Shown: positions 17,402-29,132 of the stretch, piece by piece
How the letters are laid out: the number at the start of each line of letters is the position of its first letter
Numbering within the stretch: position 1 is the first letter of the stretch
From: Moraxellaceae bacterium
GTDB lineage: Bacteria; Pseudomonadota; Gammaproteobacteria; Pseudomonadales; Moraxellaceae
Length of the DNA stretch: 36,959 nucleotides
Direction: 5' to 3'
Assembly (NCBI GenBank): GCA_025363155.1
Contig: JANYEL010000229.1
Span: forward strand, 1 to 36,959
The notes under the pieces: model-generated
Seen by the model: the letters and a program-made list of their open reading frames with translations, nothing else
What the model was told of the DNA's origin: nothing
The model's database searches: none
Made by a program: the position numbers and the translations under genes

Positions 17402-18838
17402 TTAAAAGTTATAACGCATACCGACCATTGGGTCTGCAGAGCTGGTATGCAGATAGCCACTGGAGAGTCCATCTTTCACTTGAGAGAACATGGCGCCGCC
17501 ATAGAGGTTTAAGCGTTTACTGACTTTGTAGTCCAGCGAGAGTGAGGTTGCGTTTAAACTACCGCCACAAGAACTTGCGCTATTGTCTTGACAGCTGTTG
17601 CCTTTATAGCTGTTTTGACTGTAATGATAATAGGCGCCTGTCAAATCCAATTTAGGGGTAATTGCGACTTTAGCGCCTAACCAAGAAATGGCGAGGGTCT
17701 TATTGTTCGTATAGGCATTATTATTGACGACACTAAGTAAATATCCTCCAAGACCCGTCGTGCCAGCCCTGAGCGGAGATGACGGATTTTCATAGCGGAT
17801 ATGTTCATAGCCAGCATACAGATTGACTGGATTGAATGTGTACTTCGCCATCAAGGTGTACGCGGTATTATCAGAAATCGTTGCCGCAAGGGAGCCAGTA
17901 GGCGCAGTTAATACCTGAGCTGCACTCAGTGACGAAGCACTGACTGCACCATTTTTTTGTGTGTAAAACGCGTCAAACGACAGTTTGCCGTAGTTGCCTA
18001 GACCCAGATCAGCTAAAGCAACATCAGTTCCTAAGTTGAGCTGATAGGCATGGCCTTCATTACCATTACTGAACTGATAAAGCGTGGCGGCGCGGGCAGG
18101 TCCCCATTGATTTCCGTAGCGGACGGATGAGTCTAAGCGTGCATTTTGTGTGTTGCCGCCGCCGACCATAACTCCTGAGTAGCCAATAAGTGAGAAGGCA
18201 TATGATCCGCCTTGTGGATCATATTTGGCGAGTGCATCCGTTTGTAGGTTATTTTGTCGACCAACCGTCAATGTGCCCCATTTCTTTGAACTGACTCCAG
18301 CGTAAGCAGCGCCTTGAAAGATTTGACCCGCACGGCTTGAGTCAGAGTTAGAAGTTTGTTCATTGAGCGGGACACCGTTATTGGCAACCAATGACTTAGG
18401 GCCATCACTAATCATGCCGCTCGTGGGATTAAATCCTGTTTCAAGTTTAAAGACCGCAGACAAATCTTCCGCGATTTTGATGTCGCCTTTGAGGCCGATT
18501 TTTGATGCGCTTAAACCATTCGGGGCGAGTGTGTTGATTGATTTATTACTATTTTTTGAAACGACATACTCTACGCCACTTTGCTGACTGTCACTGAGTG
18601 GCGCACCATGGGTTTGATGGACTAAACCAATATCAATGGTTCCATATAAGGTGATGCCAGCATAGGTAAGATCGTCGTGATTTAAGAAAGCGGATAACGC
18701 TGGAGTGCTTGTGACTATGACTGTTGCTGGTGTATCCGCAAAGGCAGTTGGTGCAAGGCTTAGAGCGGTTGCAAGCAGGATTGAATTTCTGACTGCAATT
18801 GCGATCTTGGTGCGATTGAGCGGTAATTGAATTAACAT
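17402..18838 (-). CDS. Gram-negative trimeric-type porin
   Basis: Signal peptide; YGTIDIGLVHQ…SKIGLKGDIKIAEDLSAVFKLETGF…GRQNNLQTDALAKYDP…VGMRYNF. RBS AAGGAACTCATC before ATG at 18838. Confidence 0.9.
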   Translation of the reverse strand: MLIQLPLNRTKIAIAVRNSILLATALSLAPTAFADTPATVIVTSTPALSAFLNHDDLTYAGITLYGTIDIGLVHQTHGAPLSDSQQSGVEYVVSKNSNKSINTLAPNGLSASKIGLKGDIKIAEDLSAVFKLETGFNPTSGMISDGPKSLVANNGVPLNEQTSNSDSSRAGQIFQGAAYAGVSSKKWGTLTVGRQNNLQTDALAKYDPQGGSYAFSLIGYSGVMVGGGNTQNARLDSSVRYGNQWGPARAATLYQFSNGNEGHAYQLNLGTDVALADLGLGNYGKLSFDAFYTQKNGAVSASSLSAAQVLTAPTGSLAATISDNTAYTLMAKYTFNPVNLYAGYEHIRYENPSSPLRAGTTGLGGYLLSVVNNNAYTNNKTLAISWLGAKVAITPKLDLTGAYYHYSQNSYKGNSCQDNSASSCGGSLNATSLSLDYKVSKRLNLYGGAMFSQVKDGLSSGYLHTSSADPMVGMRYNF

Positions 18839-19025
18839 GATGAGTTCCTTTTCAAATAAAAAATAACTGGAAAAAAGCGTCCTTACTTTTGTCAAATCTC
18901 ACGAGCACTTTTTTTAGGCAAAAATGACCCAGCCCTCTCTAAAGAAAGCTGTTCAATACATGTGTGGTTTGGAACTTACTGATGCCGATGAACTGACATC
19001 AGGTTGAAGTGTTCACCATTAATTA

Positions 19026-20720
19026 TTAATGGTCTTTTCCTTGTTCAGCACCTACGCCAGTAATGGAGCGGACGAATTGTGCGTCGAACGCGGCTTGTTC
19101 TTCTTTAGCCCGTGCGCTTTTGTCGGTGATTGAAAAGAACCAGCAGCAAAAGAACGATAAGAAAATGGAGAACATCGCAGGGTTTTGGTAAGGGATTGGA
19201 GCAGTCTCACCGAAGTGGAATGTTTCGACATACACCGCTTTGGTCAGGCAAATCAGTAGCACGGATGACAGCATGCCAATGACACCACCTGCCAATGCGC
19301 CACGTGTGGTGAGACCGCGCCAGAACATAGACAAGAGCAATACTGGAAAGTTCGCTGATGCAGCTACGGCGAAGGCGAGACCGACCATAAATGCGACGTT
19401 TTGTTTTTCAAAGATAATGCCGAGTACCATGGCAAAGATTGCAAGTCCAATTGTTGCGTACTTGGATACTCTCATTTCATCTTTTTCGGTCGAACGACCG
19501 TGAGCGATGACATTTGCATATAGATCATGCGATACCGCCGATGCACCTGACAGCGTCAGACCTGCAACCACCGCGAGGATCGTTGCAAAAGCCACCGCAG
19601 AAATAAAGCCGAGGAAGAGATTTCCGCCGAGTGCATGAGCCAAATGGATGGCCGCCATATTGCTGCCGCCTTTTAGTTCAAGCTTACCAGTCACCGCCAT
19701 TTTGACCGTGTCTAGATAGTCTGGGTTTTGGGCAATAAACAAGATCGCGCCAAAGCCAATAATGAAAGTCAGGATATAAAAGTAGCCGATAAACCCAGTG
19801 GCAACGACGACTGACTTACGTGCTTCTTTTGCGCTGCTGACTGTAAAAAAGCGCATCAGGATGTGTGGCAAGCCAGCAGTACCGAACATCAGCGCCATGC
19901 CTAATGAGATCGCATCGATTGGGCTGCTGAACAAGGTGCCAGGTCCCATGATTTTGTTGCCATCAGTATGGTTGACGTTGCCAAATACGGTGACGGCTTC
20001 ACCAAACATGCGGTCTAAACTAAAGTTAAAGTGATAAAGCACCATGAACGCCATGAACGTCGCGCCGCCGAGCAACATGGCCGCTTTGATGATCTGTACC
20101 CAAGTTGTAGCAAGCATGCCGCCAAACAGCACGTACACCATCATGAGCAAGCCGACCACAACAACAGCGATCGAATAGTCTAGTCCAAACAGGAGCTTGA
20201 TCAATTGACCTGCACCGACCATTTGCGCGATCAGGTAGAACGCAACTACAACCAGCGTGTTCACCGCAGCCATGGTTCGTATGGGGACGCGTTTTAAGCG
20301 GAATGAGGCAACATCGGCGAAGGTGTATTTACCGAGATTACGTAAGCGTTCTGCGACCAAAAATAGCAGTAAAGGCCAACCAACGAGAAAGCCGATGGAA
20401 TACATTAGCCCATCATAGCCTTTGCTGAACACCATGGCAGAGATACCAAGGAATGAGGCCGCAGACATATAGTCTCCAGCAATCGCGAGGCCGTTTTTAA
20501 AACCGCTGATGCCACCGCCAGCAGTATAAAAATCAGATGCTGTACGGTTTCTGGCGGAAGCCCACTTGGTAATCATGAGTGTAAAGGCAACAAACACCAC
20601 AAACATAATAATGGCGGTCCAGTTCGTCGCCTGTTGTACGGTCTGTCCAAGATCGGGCGATGCAAGCGCTACGCTTGAACATCCGAATGAGGCGAGGGCA
20701 ATCAATTTAATGGCTTTCAT
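19026..20720 (-). CDS. actP: Cation/acetate symporter (SSS family)
   Basis: SSS-family sequence [31 protein letters not shown]. Coupled to a DUF485 gene and close to acs. Confidence 0.92.
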   Translation of the reverse strand: MKAIKLIALASFGCSSVALASPDLGQTVQQATNWTAIIMFVVFVAFTLMITKWASARNRTASDFYTAGGGISGFKNGLAIAGDYMSAASFLGISAMVFSKGYDGLMYSIGFLVGWPLLLFLVAERLRNLGKYTFADVASFRLKRVPIRTMAAVNTLVVVAFYLIAQMVGAGQLIKLLFGLDYSIAVVVVGLLMMVYVLFGGMLATTWVQIIKAAMLLGGATFMAFMVLYHFNFSLDRMFGEAVTVFGNVNHTDGNKIMGPGTLFSSPIDAISLGMALMFGTAGLPHILMRFFTVSSAKEARKSVVVATGFIGYFYILTFIIGFGAILFIAQNPDYLDTVKMAVTGKLELKGGSNMAAIHLAHALGGNLFLGFISAVAFATILAVVAGLTLSGASAVSHDLYANVIAHGRSTEKDEMRVSKYATIGLAIFAMVLGIIFEKQNVAFMVGLAFAVAASANFPVLLLSMFWRGLTTRGALAGGVIGMLSSVLLICLTKAVYVETFHFGETAPIPYQNPAMFSIFLSFFCCWFFSITDKSARAKEEQAAFDAQFVRSITGVGAEQGKDH

Positions 20721-21025
20721 TTTTTGATCTCCTCAATCACTTCTTTGGTGAGACGATCAAATTCGCCATTCGCACGCCATGCATAGATGCCACAGAGCAC
20801 AAATGCGCTGACAATCACGCTAATGCCGAGTGGTATACCGATGGTGGTGGCACCGCCAGAAAGAGATTGATGGAGAAATACGGGATGATAAGAAACGAGA
20901 TAAATATAACCAAAGTAGATGATCAGCATGATGCTCGATAGTGACCAACTCAACTGCGACTTCTTACGAACCAGTTCCTGAAACTTTGGGTTCTCGATGA
21001 TATTTTTTACGCGATCTGTTTCCAT
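20717..21025 (-). CDS. yjcH: DUF485 family inner membrane protein
   Basis: [55 protein letters not shown]. Overlaps actP. Confidence 0.92.
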   Translation of the reverse strand: METDRVKNIIENPKFQELVRKKSQLSWSLSSIMLIIYFGYIYLVSYHPVFLHQSLSGGATTIGIPLGISVIVSAFVLCGIYAWRANGEFDRLTKEVIEEIKK

Positions 21026-21356
21026 GATGCGTGCTCCTTGATGCGATTGTGTGTTCAAAAAAGCGATTGCGCTACGACGCCACAATACAAGTTTTGAATT
21101 TAATAATTTTTTACGCAATCACATTCCTAATTTGGATTGCGTTCGATTTTCTACACATTCACCATAACAGGCTTATTTACGAATTGATCTTCGACTTTAG
21201 TCGTGCACAGCGTTGTTAAAGCGTGATTTGGAATAAAGTTGGGATATAGTGTTTTAGTCAGGAGATGGCAGGACTCGGAATGTGTAATGCAGAGCTGCAT
21301 TCACAACAGCAAGCACAACATAAAAATTTGGTAAGCAAGGAAAGGATCATCACAAT

Positions 21357-24300
21357 ATGAATGGCTGGCTGGTCGTCGGTGTTTTAGGAGTTTATGTCCT
21401 GCTGCTTTTTGTGTGCGCGATCTTCGGTGAGCGGCATAACAATTGGCTGGGTCAACGTGGCCGCATCATATTGTTTAGCTTGACGCTCGGTATCTATTGC
21501 TCATCTTGGACGTATTACGGTGCCGTAGGTGCAGCCGTGCGTGATGGTATCAGTTTCCTGCCGATCTACTTAGGGCCACTATTATTTCTATGGTTGGGAC
21601 GTGACGTTTGGCAGCGGTTAGTGCAAATCCGCAATCGCCAGTCCATTACCTCGATTGCTGACTTTATCGCTGCGCGTTACGGCAAATCCCCTAAACTTGC
21701 GGCATTAGTTACCATTTGTGCGGTGCTGTGGATTTTGCCGTATTTGGCATTACAGCTTCGTGCGATTGCACAAAGTGTTGATGTCCTGATGTCCGATCAC
21801 ACAAGCCTTGGCGTGACGTCTAATGGCGTTCTGCTGCTCACAGGCGTGCTTGCAGTCCTTGCCATGCTTTTTGGCAGTCGGCATCTGACCAGTAGTGAGC
21901 AGCACAGTGGATTGATGCTCGCGATTGCACTTGAATCGATGGTGAAGTTGATTGCACTGATGGTCATTGCGATCTTTGCCTTAATGAACCTCGATTCTGC
22001 CAATCCCATTTCGTTGGAACTGAGCAATCGAGTTGCACATTTACAAGAAAGTGGGCTGCCTTCTGGATTTTGGACACAGACCTTATTGGCTGGGCTGGCG
22101 ATGATTTGTTTGCCGCGGCAATTTCATGTCGGTGTTGTTGAATGCCGCGATCCTAGCTATATCCATGGTGCAAGACGTTGGTTTTCTGGGTATCTGCTGT
22201 TGACCGTTTTAGCCATTATTCCGATTGCCCTGTGGGCAAGTCATATGCCGATTAATGTGCTGCCAAATCCTGATACGGCGGTGCTGATGTTGCCGTTGCT
22301 GAAAGGTGAAACAGGGCTTGCGCTATTGGCATTTCTTGGTGGATTTTCGGCTGCGACAGGAATGCTGTTGGTGGCAACAGTGGCATTATCGATCATGCTT
22401 TGCAATGATTTGATTTTACCGTTGTTATTTCATTTTCGAATCGTGCAGCATGATGGCGCGCAGCTTGAAAAAGTCATTCGGATCGTCCGTCGCTTAGCGA
22501 TGTTCAGCGTGATGGCGTTGGGTTTTCTAACCTATCGACTGTTTGAAGACTTTACCCAACTTTCTGCGATTGGCCTGCTTGCCTTTGCTGGGGTTGTACA
22601 ATTTGCGCCTGCACTTTTGGGTGGTTTATATTGGCGGGGTGGTAGCAAGACGGGTGTGATCATTGGGTTGATCGCAGGTTTTATCATGTGGGCCTACACC
22701 TTACTACTGCCTGCTTTGGTGTCGAATTTACATAGTTATGCATTCTTTGCAATGCAAAGCGATTTGCTTGCTTGGCAAAACCAAGGGCTCTTTGGCTTAA
22801 ATCTATTACGACCACAAGCCTTACTCGGTATGCAAATGCATGACCCACTCACTCATGGTGTCCTTTGGTCTTTGGGGGTGAATGTTGGTTTGTTTGTTTG
22901 GCTCTCACGCCGTTATCGCCCGACGGTCAGTGAGCAAATGCAAGCCGTCCATTTTTTGCAACCGTATGAGCAGGATTCATCCTTAAATCCTATCGATGGT
23001 CAGCAAGTAGCGACTATCGATGGGATGTCGGATAAGGTTTCGCGGCAGATGTTTACCATTAGAGACTTAGCGGCGCTGGCCGAGCGGATTAGTGGGGAAG
23101 CAGTCACGCAAAAGGCATTTATCAAGTTTGCCCAGAGTCAGGGCGAGTCATTAAATTGGCAAATGCGCGCTGATCGTCGTTGGTGGCAATTTACAGAACA
23201 ATTGCTGGCAGGTGCGATTGGTTCGGCTTCGGCACGCACTTTAATTACCACAGCACTTCGTGATAACGGTTTGGGTCTAGCCCAAGTCGCTGGACTGCTG
23301 GATCAAGCGTCACAGTGGCAACGGTTTAATCAACAATTATTGCTCACCATGATGGATCATCTGACTCATGGTTTGAGCGTGGTGGATAGTCAAATGTGTT
23401 TGGTGGCGTGGAATCGTCGCTATTTAGAATTGTTTAATTATCCTGCAGATTTAGTTTATGTGGGGTGTCCCGTAGCAGATTTGATTCGCTATAACGCCGA
23501 ACGTGGTGAGTGTGGGGAAGGTTCGGTTGAGTCGCATATCCAAAAACGTTTGAACTGGTTGCGTGCTGGCAATGCGCATGTTTTTGAACGTATTCGTGCC
23601 GATGGGCAAGTCATCGAAATGCGTGGGCAGCCAATAGCTGGCGGTGGTTTTGTTACGACATTTGCCGACATTACCCAGTTCCGTCAAACAGAAGCCGTTT
23701 TAGAGGCGCGTGTTTCAGAGCGCACCGAGCAATTAGAACTTGCGCTCTATGAACAAAAAATTGCCCGCATTCAAGCCGATAAAGCCAATATTTCCAAGAG
23801 TCGTTTTGTCGCCGCAGCAAGCCATGATTTGTTGCAACCGATGCATGCAGCTCGCTTATTTTCAGGCGTTCTTGAGCAAAGTGATCTCAGTGATACTGAC
23901 CAACGCACGTTGAAGCAGTTGGATCGGGCCTTACACGGTGCAGAAAGTATTTTGTCGGCATTGCTCGATATTGCCCGTTTGGACAGTGACATGTTGCAAC
24001 CTAATTTGGCAGCCGTTGATCTCTCCGCATTGCTGGCTGATTTAGAGGCTCAATATGCACCAATCGCTAAACAACGCGGATTGAGTTTGCACGTTCACCC
24101 CACGAAATTATGGGTAAAAAGCGATCCACAATGGCTGCGCCGCATGATTCAGAATTTACTGAGTAATGCACTGCGTTATACCGCATCTGGACGAATTGTG
24201 GTTGGGGTATTGGGTCATTCGGATCGCAGTGGATACGTGCGGATCGGTGTATGGGATACAGGCTATGGTATTGAGGATTCACAAAAAGAATTGATCTTCC

Positions 24301-24881
24301 AAGAGTTTCAACGTGGGAAAAATACTTCACCGTGGGGCGAATTGGGTTTGGGTTTAGGTCTAGCCATCGTTGAGCGTATGGCAAGTCGATTGGATCATCG
24401 ACTCGATTTATATTCAACGTTGGGGAAGGGTTCCTGCTTTATGTTGAACCTGCCTATCGCTCAACCTGTACAGTCGCGAGCCATCTCCAATTCGGGTAGT
24501 AGCGGCGTATTACAAGGCTTACGTGTGTTGTGCGTGGATAATGATGTGGAGATTTTAGATGCCATGCAAAATTTATTACAACGCTGGGGATGTGAGGTGG
24601 TGATTGCCACTCATCCCACGCAGGCCATTGAACTTGCAAAACAAGCAGAGCAGGATGGCAAGCTGATCCAGATCTGGCTCGTTGATCAGCATCTGGATGC
24701 GTATTGCGAAGGATTGGACTTAATTCGAATGCATGCGAAAGACGTCAGCACAGCATTAATCACCGCGGATAGTGATCCAGACCTCTTTGAACGTACAAAA
24801 GACGTTGGTGCTGTTCTGCTCAAAAAACCACTGAAACCGGCGGCGTTACGTGCATTTTTGATGTCGGTTCGGGTGAATTAA
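21357..24881 (+). CDS. CrbS-like hybrid sensor: SSS transporter domain–PAS–HisKA–HATPase–REC
   Basis: N-terminal ~13 TM SSS domain, PAS (DHLTHGLSVVDSQMCLVAWNRRYLELF), H-box VAAASHDLLQPMHAARLF, GLGLGLAIVERM, C-terminal REC (LCVDNDVEILDAM…LVDQHLD). Confidence 0.92.
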   Translation: MNGWLVVGVLGVYVLLLFVCAIFGERHNNWLGQRGRIILFSLTLGIYCSSWTYYGAVGAAVRDGISFLPIYLGPLLFLWLGRDVWQRLVQIRNRQSITSIADFIAARYGKSPKLAALVTICAVLWILPYLALQLRAIAQSVDVLMSDHTSLGVTSNGVLLLTGVLAVLAMLFGSRHLTSSEQHSGLMLAIALESMVKLIALMVIAIFALMNLDSANPISLELSNRVAHLQESGLPSGFWTQTLLAGLAMICLPRQFHVGVVECRDPSYIHGARRWFSGYLLLTVLAIIPIALWASHMPINVLPNPDTAVLMLPLLKGETGLALLAFLGGFSAATGMLLVATVALSIMLCNDLILPLLFHFRIVQHDGAQLEKVIRIVRRLAMFSVMALGFLTYRLFEDFTQLSAIGLLAFAGVVQFAPALLGGLYWRGGSKTGVIIGLIAGFIMWAYTLLLPALVSNLHSYAFFAMQSDLLAWQNQGLFGLNLLRPQALLGMQMHDPLTHGVLWSLGVNVGLFVWLSRRYRPTVSEQMQAVHFLQPYEQDSSLNPIDGQQVATIDGMSDKVSRQMFTIRDLAALAERISGEAVTQKAFIKFAQSQGESLNWQMRADRRWWQFTEQLLAGAIGSASARTLITTALRDNGLGLAQVAGLLDQASQWQRFNQQLLLTMMDHLTHGLSVVDSQMCLVAWNRRYLELFNYPADLVYVGCPVADLIRYNAERGECGEGSVESHIQKRLNWLRAGNAHVFERIRADGQVIEMRGQPIAGGGFVTTFADITQFRQTEAVLEARVSERTEQLELALYEQKIARIQADKANISKSRFVAAASHDLLQPMHAARLFSGVLEQSDLSDTDQRTLKQLDRALHGAESILSALLDIARLDSDMLQPNLAAVDLSALLADLEAQYAPIAKQRGLSLHVHPTKLWVKSDPQWLRRMIQNLLSNALRYTASGRIVVGVLGHSDRSGYVRIGVWDTGYGIEDSQKELIFQEFQRGKNTSPWGELGLGLGLAIVERMASRLDHRLDLYSTLGKGSCFMLNLPIAQPVQSRAISNSGSSGVLQGLRVLCVDNDVEILDAMQNLLQRWGCEVVIATHPTQAIELAKQAEQDGKLIQIWLVDQHLDAYCEGLDLIRMHAKDVSTALITADSDPDLFERTKDVGAVLLKKPLKPAALRAFLMSVRVN

Positions 24882-25525
24882 ATCTTCGGTGCTTCCAAAT
24901 TGAGCGTACTCAAAGCCAAGACCGCTTGAGTGCGATTTTGTACATCCATTTTTCTAAAAATCGCCGTGATGTGCGCTTTAATCGTGGCTTCTGAAACTTC
25001 AAGGGTATAGGCAATTTGTTTATTCAATAGACCTTCTGCCACCATCATCAGTACCCGAAATTGCTGTGGGGTTAATGACTTTAATTTTTCTGCGAGATCG
25101 GTTTCCCGATTGTCGCGAGGATCATTGGTATTTAAATGCTGTTGATCAGGTAGCCATGTTGCCCCAGCTAAGACGGTGTGAATCGCCGCATGAATCTGCT
25201 GAGGTGGGGCTGATTTAGGAATATACGCGAGTGCACCATGCGCCAATGCACGCTGCATGATGGCATGGTCTTCATGGGCAGAAACCACAATGACAGGCAG
25301 CGCAGGGTAGGTCGCGCGTAAATGGATCAATGCCGAAAAGCCAGTGGCATCTGGCAAGTTGAGATCGAGTAATACCAAATCGGGTTCAGGCTGTTGCTCT
25401 AATATTTCGTGCAAACCTGCAACCGAGATGGTTTCTGAAATTACAGCTTCTGGCAGCGTTTGCAACACCGTTTGGGTGAGCGCGCTGCGAAAAAGTGGGT
25501 GGTCATCAACGATGAGTATGTTCAT
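24878..25525 (-). CDS. LuxR/NarL-family response regulator, CrbR-like
   Basis: [20 protein letters not shown]…[14 protein letters not shown]…[52 protein letters not shown]. Adjacent to acs and the SSS kinase. Confidence 0.92.
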   Translation of the reverse strand: MNILIVDDHPLFRSALTQTVLQTLPEAVISETISVAGLHEILEQQPEPDLVLLDLNLPDATGFSALIHLRATYPALPVIVVSAHEDHAIMQRALAHGALAYIPKSAPPQQIHAAIHTVLAGATWLPDQQHLNTNDPRDNRETDLAEKLKSLTPQQFRVLMMVAEGLLNKQIAYTLEVSEATIKAHITAIFRKMDVQNRTQAVLALSTLNLEAPKI

Positions 25526-27536
25526 CAGCACGAGAGTAGACTGCTTCAATCAAATTGTCCACGACAGATGGATCCGCCAAGCTCGAAATATCACCAAAAG
25601 AATCAAGCTCTCCCGCCGCAAGTTTGCGAAGAATTCGACGCATGATTTTTCCTGAGCGCGTTTTAGGTAATGCGGGTGCCCAATAGATCGCATCTGGCGT
25701 TGCGATAGGACCAATCTCGCGGCGTACCCAGTCACGCAGTTCACGACGGAGTTCATCGCTATATTCCACATCGGCTTGCAACGTGACAAACGCACAGATG
25801 CCTTGACCCTTAATATCATGTGGCATTCCAACAACTGCAGATTCAGCGACGGATTTATGCGCTACCAACGCACTTTCAATTTCTGCTGTGCCCAAACGAT
25901 GACCCGAGACATTGAGCACATCGTCTACACGTCCAGTAATCCAATAATAGCCGTCGCTATCGCGTTTTGCGCCATCACCCGTAAAGTAACAATTGGGATA
26001 AACGGAAAAGTAGGTTTCGATAAAGCGTTGATGATCGCCATAAATAGTTCGCATCTGCCCAGGCCAACTGCCTAGAATCACCAGATTCCCTTCACACGCA
26101 CCGCTCAAAATCTTGCCTTCTGCATCAACAATGGCCGGTTGTATGCCGTAAAGCGGCGTCGTGGCAGATCCGGGCTTGAGTGCGGTGAAGCCTGCAAGCG
26201 GTGAAATTAAAATTCCGCCAGTTTCGGTTTGCCACCATGTGTCCACGATCGGGCAGCGTGATTCGCCAACCACCTTGTAATACCAATTCCATGCTTCAGG
26301 GTTAATCGGTTCACCCACAGAACCTAATAATCGTAAGCTGCTGCGATCACTTTGCCGTACAAAGTCATCACCCTCACGCATCATCGCGCGAATGGCAGTC
26401 GGTGCGGTATAGAGAATCGTCACATTGTGCTTATCGATAATTTGGCCGACGCGCGCCCAAGTTGGATATTGTGGAACGCCTTCAAACATCAACGTAGTCG
26501 TGCCATTTGAAAGCGCGCCGTACAGTAGATAACTATGCCCAGTAATCCAGCCTAAATCAGCCGTACACCAATACACATCATCAGGACGCAGATCGAAAAC
26601 TTCTCGAAACGTACTGGTGGCATAAACTAGATATCCTCCCGTGGTATGCAAAACGCCCTTAGGTTTTCCCGTTGATCCAGAGGTATAAAGGATAAATAAG
26701 GGGGCTTCCGCATCCATCGCAACAGGCGGGCAGATCTCATCCACCTCTGCGATCAAATCGTGATACCACGCGTCACGGTTGTGCCAGATCACATCGCCGC
26801 CCGTTCTACGGACGACAATCACCTTTTTGACGCTGTTACAGCCATAAATCATGAGTGCGGCATCGACATTTTCTTTGAGCGGAATTGCTTTACCGCCGCG
26901 CAGGCCTTCATCGGCCGTGATCACCACTTTTGGACGGCAATCATCCAAACGACCCGCCAAGGCTTCAGGCGAGAATCCACCAAACACCACTGAGTGAACC
27001 GCACCAATGCGCGTACACGCGAGCATGGCAATCGCAGTTTCTGGAATCATCGGCATATACAACGTGACGCGATCACCAGTCTTCACACCTTGATTCTTGA
27101 GCACATTGGCAAAACGGCAAACCTCGGCATGTAGTTCCCGAAATGAAATGATTTTATGGTCAGCAGGATGGTCACCTTCCCAAATGATGGCGGGTTTATC
27201 TGGGTGAGTGAGCAGGTGGCGATCTAAGCAGTTTGCCGAAACGTTTAATTGTCCGTCGGCAAACCATTCGATTTTGAAGTTATTGGGGTTATAAGAGACA
27301 TCATTGACCGTGGTAAACGGTTTGATCCATTCGACACATCCAGCCTCATCACTCCAGAACGCGCTATTGTCTTCAATTGAATGTTGATAGCGTTTTTGAT
27401 AAGACGCTGTTGCCGTATGGATGTGATTCAAATTTATTTTTTGATCTGGAAATACGAATTCAGTATTTGCAGGCGTGATATCTGAGGTCGTTGGTTTCGT
27501 GTCGGAGACCGCGGTAGATTGGTTAGAGTGCAACAT
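25506..27536 (-). CDS. acs: Acetyl-CoA synthetase
   Basis: [65 protein letters not shown]. Confidence 0.96.
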   Translation of the reverse strand: MLHSNQSTAVSDTKPTTSDITPANTEFVFPDQKINLNHIHTATASYQKRYQHSIEDNSAFWSDEAGCVEWIKPFTTVNDVSYNPNNFKIEWFADGQLNVSANCLDRHLLTHPDKPAIIWEGDHPADHKIISFRELHAEVCRFANVLKNQGVKTGDRVTLYMPMIPETAIAMLACTRIGAVHSVVFGGFSPEALAGRLDDCRPKVVITADEGLRGGKAIPLKENVDAALMIYGCNSVKKVIVVRRTGGDVIWHNRDAWYHDLIAEVDEICPPVAMDAEAPLFILYTSGSTGKPKGVLHTTGGYLVYATSTFREVFDLRPDDVYWCTADLGWITGHSYLLYGALSNGTTTLMFEGVPQYPTWARVGQIIDKHNVTILYTAPTAIRAMMREGDDFVRQSDRSSLRLLGSVGEPINPEAWNWYYKVVGESRCPIVDTWWQTETGGILISPLAGFTALKPGSATTPLYGIQPAIVDAEGKILSGACEGNLVILGSWPGQMRTIYGDHQRFIETYFSVYPNCYFTGDGAKRDSDGYYWITGRVDDVLNVSGHRLGTAEIESALVAHKSVAESAVVGMPHDIKGQGICAFVTLQADVEYSDELRRELRDWVRREIGPIATPDAIYWAPALPKTRSGKIMRRILRKLAAGELDSFGDISSLADPSVVDNLIEAVYSRADEHTHR

Positions 27537-27784
27537 AATGTATGACTTCCATGTGAGAGATGGTCTTTATCAAAGAAAATTTATTTCATGAATCGGTTGG
27601 TTTTGTTCTGTGCTGAGTGTGGGCGCAAGATCCAACGCTGGAAATTAGGCTTTAGTCGTAGACTCTGTATGAATGACGACCTAACGCAATAAGAGTCAAG
27701 CATTGAATCAAATCGAATCCATGGAATTTTTATAATGATTTAACCGTTGATAGTTTTAGAAAAAACTTGATTTCATAATAAATT

Positions 27785-27834
27785 CCTATAAAAAAGCCAC
27801 TTTCATCATTGGATGTCAGTGGCTTTTTTATAGG
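27785..27834. terminator. Bidirectional terminator between acs upstream region and the BI-1 gene
   Basis: Perfect 17-bp inverted repeat CCTATAAAAAAGCCACT / AGTGGCTTTTTTATAGG, spacer 16 nt. Confidence 0.85.
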
Positions 27835-27846
27835 TCTGCACGTTCA

Positions 27847-28554
27847 TTAGATTGAACGATTAATCAACCTTAATGGCGTTAGGAAAACATTGAGGAAGTC
27901 CAGATAAAGACTGAGCGCACCTAAAATAGGTTCTCGATTGCGAGGCACACAATCAGGCCATACTGTGTAAAAGCGGGTTTTAATTTTAGGGGTATTGAAC
28001 GCAGTGAGGCTTGAAAAAATGACAATCCCGACTGATGAAATAATCAAGTCAAGGGGTGTTGACGGGCTCCATCGGTTGATCAAGCCTAAGACTGAAAGAC
28101 CGACGATACTGAGTAATAGTAAAGTGCCCATTCTGGTTAAGCCACGTTTGGTGAAGAAACCCACCAAGCTTAGAATAAAGAACGCACCCGCGATCGCAAA
28201 GAATGCTTTGACCACACTATCACCAACATAAACCTGAAAAATCCCCGCGAATGAAAAGCCAATTAAAATGGCAAATATTAAAAAATAAGCATGGGCTTTG
28301 GGGATACTTACTTTTTCGGTTTGAGCGCTCATGATGACTACAATGACGAGCGGCAATGCAAGGAGTGTTGGTAATACGAACGGCTCAGTTGCGATGGCTT
28401 GATAAAATGAGCTACTTGCACATAAATAAGCGATCAGGCCACTCATGCACAGCCCGAATGTCATGTAGCGATAGATTGAGTACAGATATTCTGGGAATCC
28501 ATCATCAAACTCTAGATTCCAAGTTTCATCCCTTTGGTTTTCAAGTAAGCTCAT
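27847..28554 (-). CDS. Bax inhibitor-1/YccA family membrane protein
   Basis: Seven TM-like segments; GIFQVYVGDSVVKAFFAIAGAFFILSLVGFFTKRGLTRMGTLLLLSIVGLSVLGLIN and YLDFLNVFL ending. Confidence 0.88.
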   Translation of the reverse strand: MSLLENQRDETWNLEFDDGFPEYLYSIYRYMTFGLCMSGLIAYLCASSSFYQAIATEPFVLPTLLALPLVIVVIMSAQTEKVSIPKAHAYFLIFAILIGFSFAGIFQVYVGDSVVKAFFAIAGAFFILSLVGFFTKRGLTRMGTLLLLSIVGLSVLGLINRWSPSTPLDLIISSVGIVIFSSLTAFNTPKIKTRFYTVWPDCVPRNREPILGALSLYLDFLNVFLTPLRLINRSI

Positions 28555-28609
28555 GGTTATCTCCGATCGTATTTTTTCACATCATTCATATTAGACATCT
28601 ATTTAACGA

Positions 28610-28891
28610 TTAATGCGCGTAATGTTGCTCGAAGAAATCTAGGCTACTGACTGTTTTTTCTTCACAGATATCAACAACACTGAAACTTAATGTTGGATCT
28701 GACGCTAAATTTAGATCACGAAAATGTTGTCTGACGCTATTTATCGCAAGCAGCGGAATAAAGTCATGGATTCTGGCTTTTGCGCGTAAGTCGCCGAGAA
28801 TGGATTGATAGGTGCTTCGCACATGATCCAAACTGGTATGTGACTGGCTGGCAATCTCTTTTAGAATGGTTTCATCTATACCGCTATTCAT
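28610..28891 (-). CDS. DUF3562-like small protein
   Basis: IDETILKEIASQSHTSLDHVRSTYQSILGDLRAKARIHDFIPLLAINSVRQHF. Confidence 0.7.
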   Translation of the reverse strand: MNSGIDETILKEIASQSHTSLDHVRSTYQSILGDLRAKARIHDFIPLLAINSVRQHFRDLNLASDPTLSFSVVDICEEKTVSSLDFFEQHYAH

Positions 28892-28987
28892 TTGATCTCT
28901 CCTTTGCCCACCATCAAGGTCTTGCTTGTATTCTGGAACGGGGAGTTATTGGTACAACTTAATTTAACCGATGGGTGAAACTAAGCT

Positions 28988-29001
28988 TTGATCTAGATCA
29001 A
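28988..29001. promoter_or_regulatory. FNR/ANR box upstream of the DUF3562/BI-1 genes
   Basis: TTGATCTAGATCAA, perfect match to TTGATnnnnATCAA. Confidence 0.8.
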
Positions 29002-29132
29002 TAGAGCTGTCGATTTTTTTAAATTTTTGCGCTGTGAATATGTTTAGTTGCTTTCGGTTAATGTTTTTTGTATAAATAGTTAAATTTTATCAATTAGATG
29101 AATTTTTTGGCCGCCTGTAGTTCATTATAATT

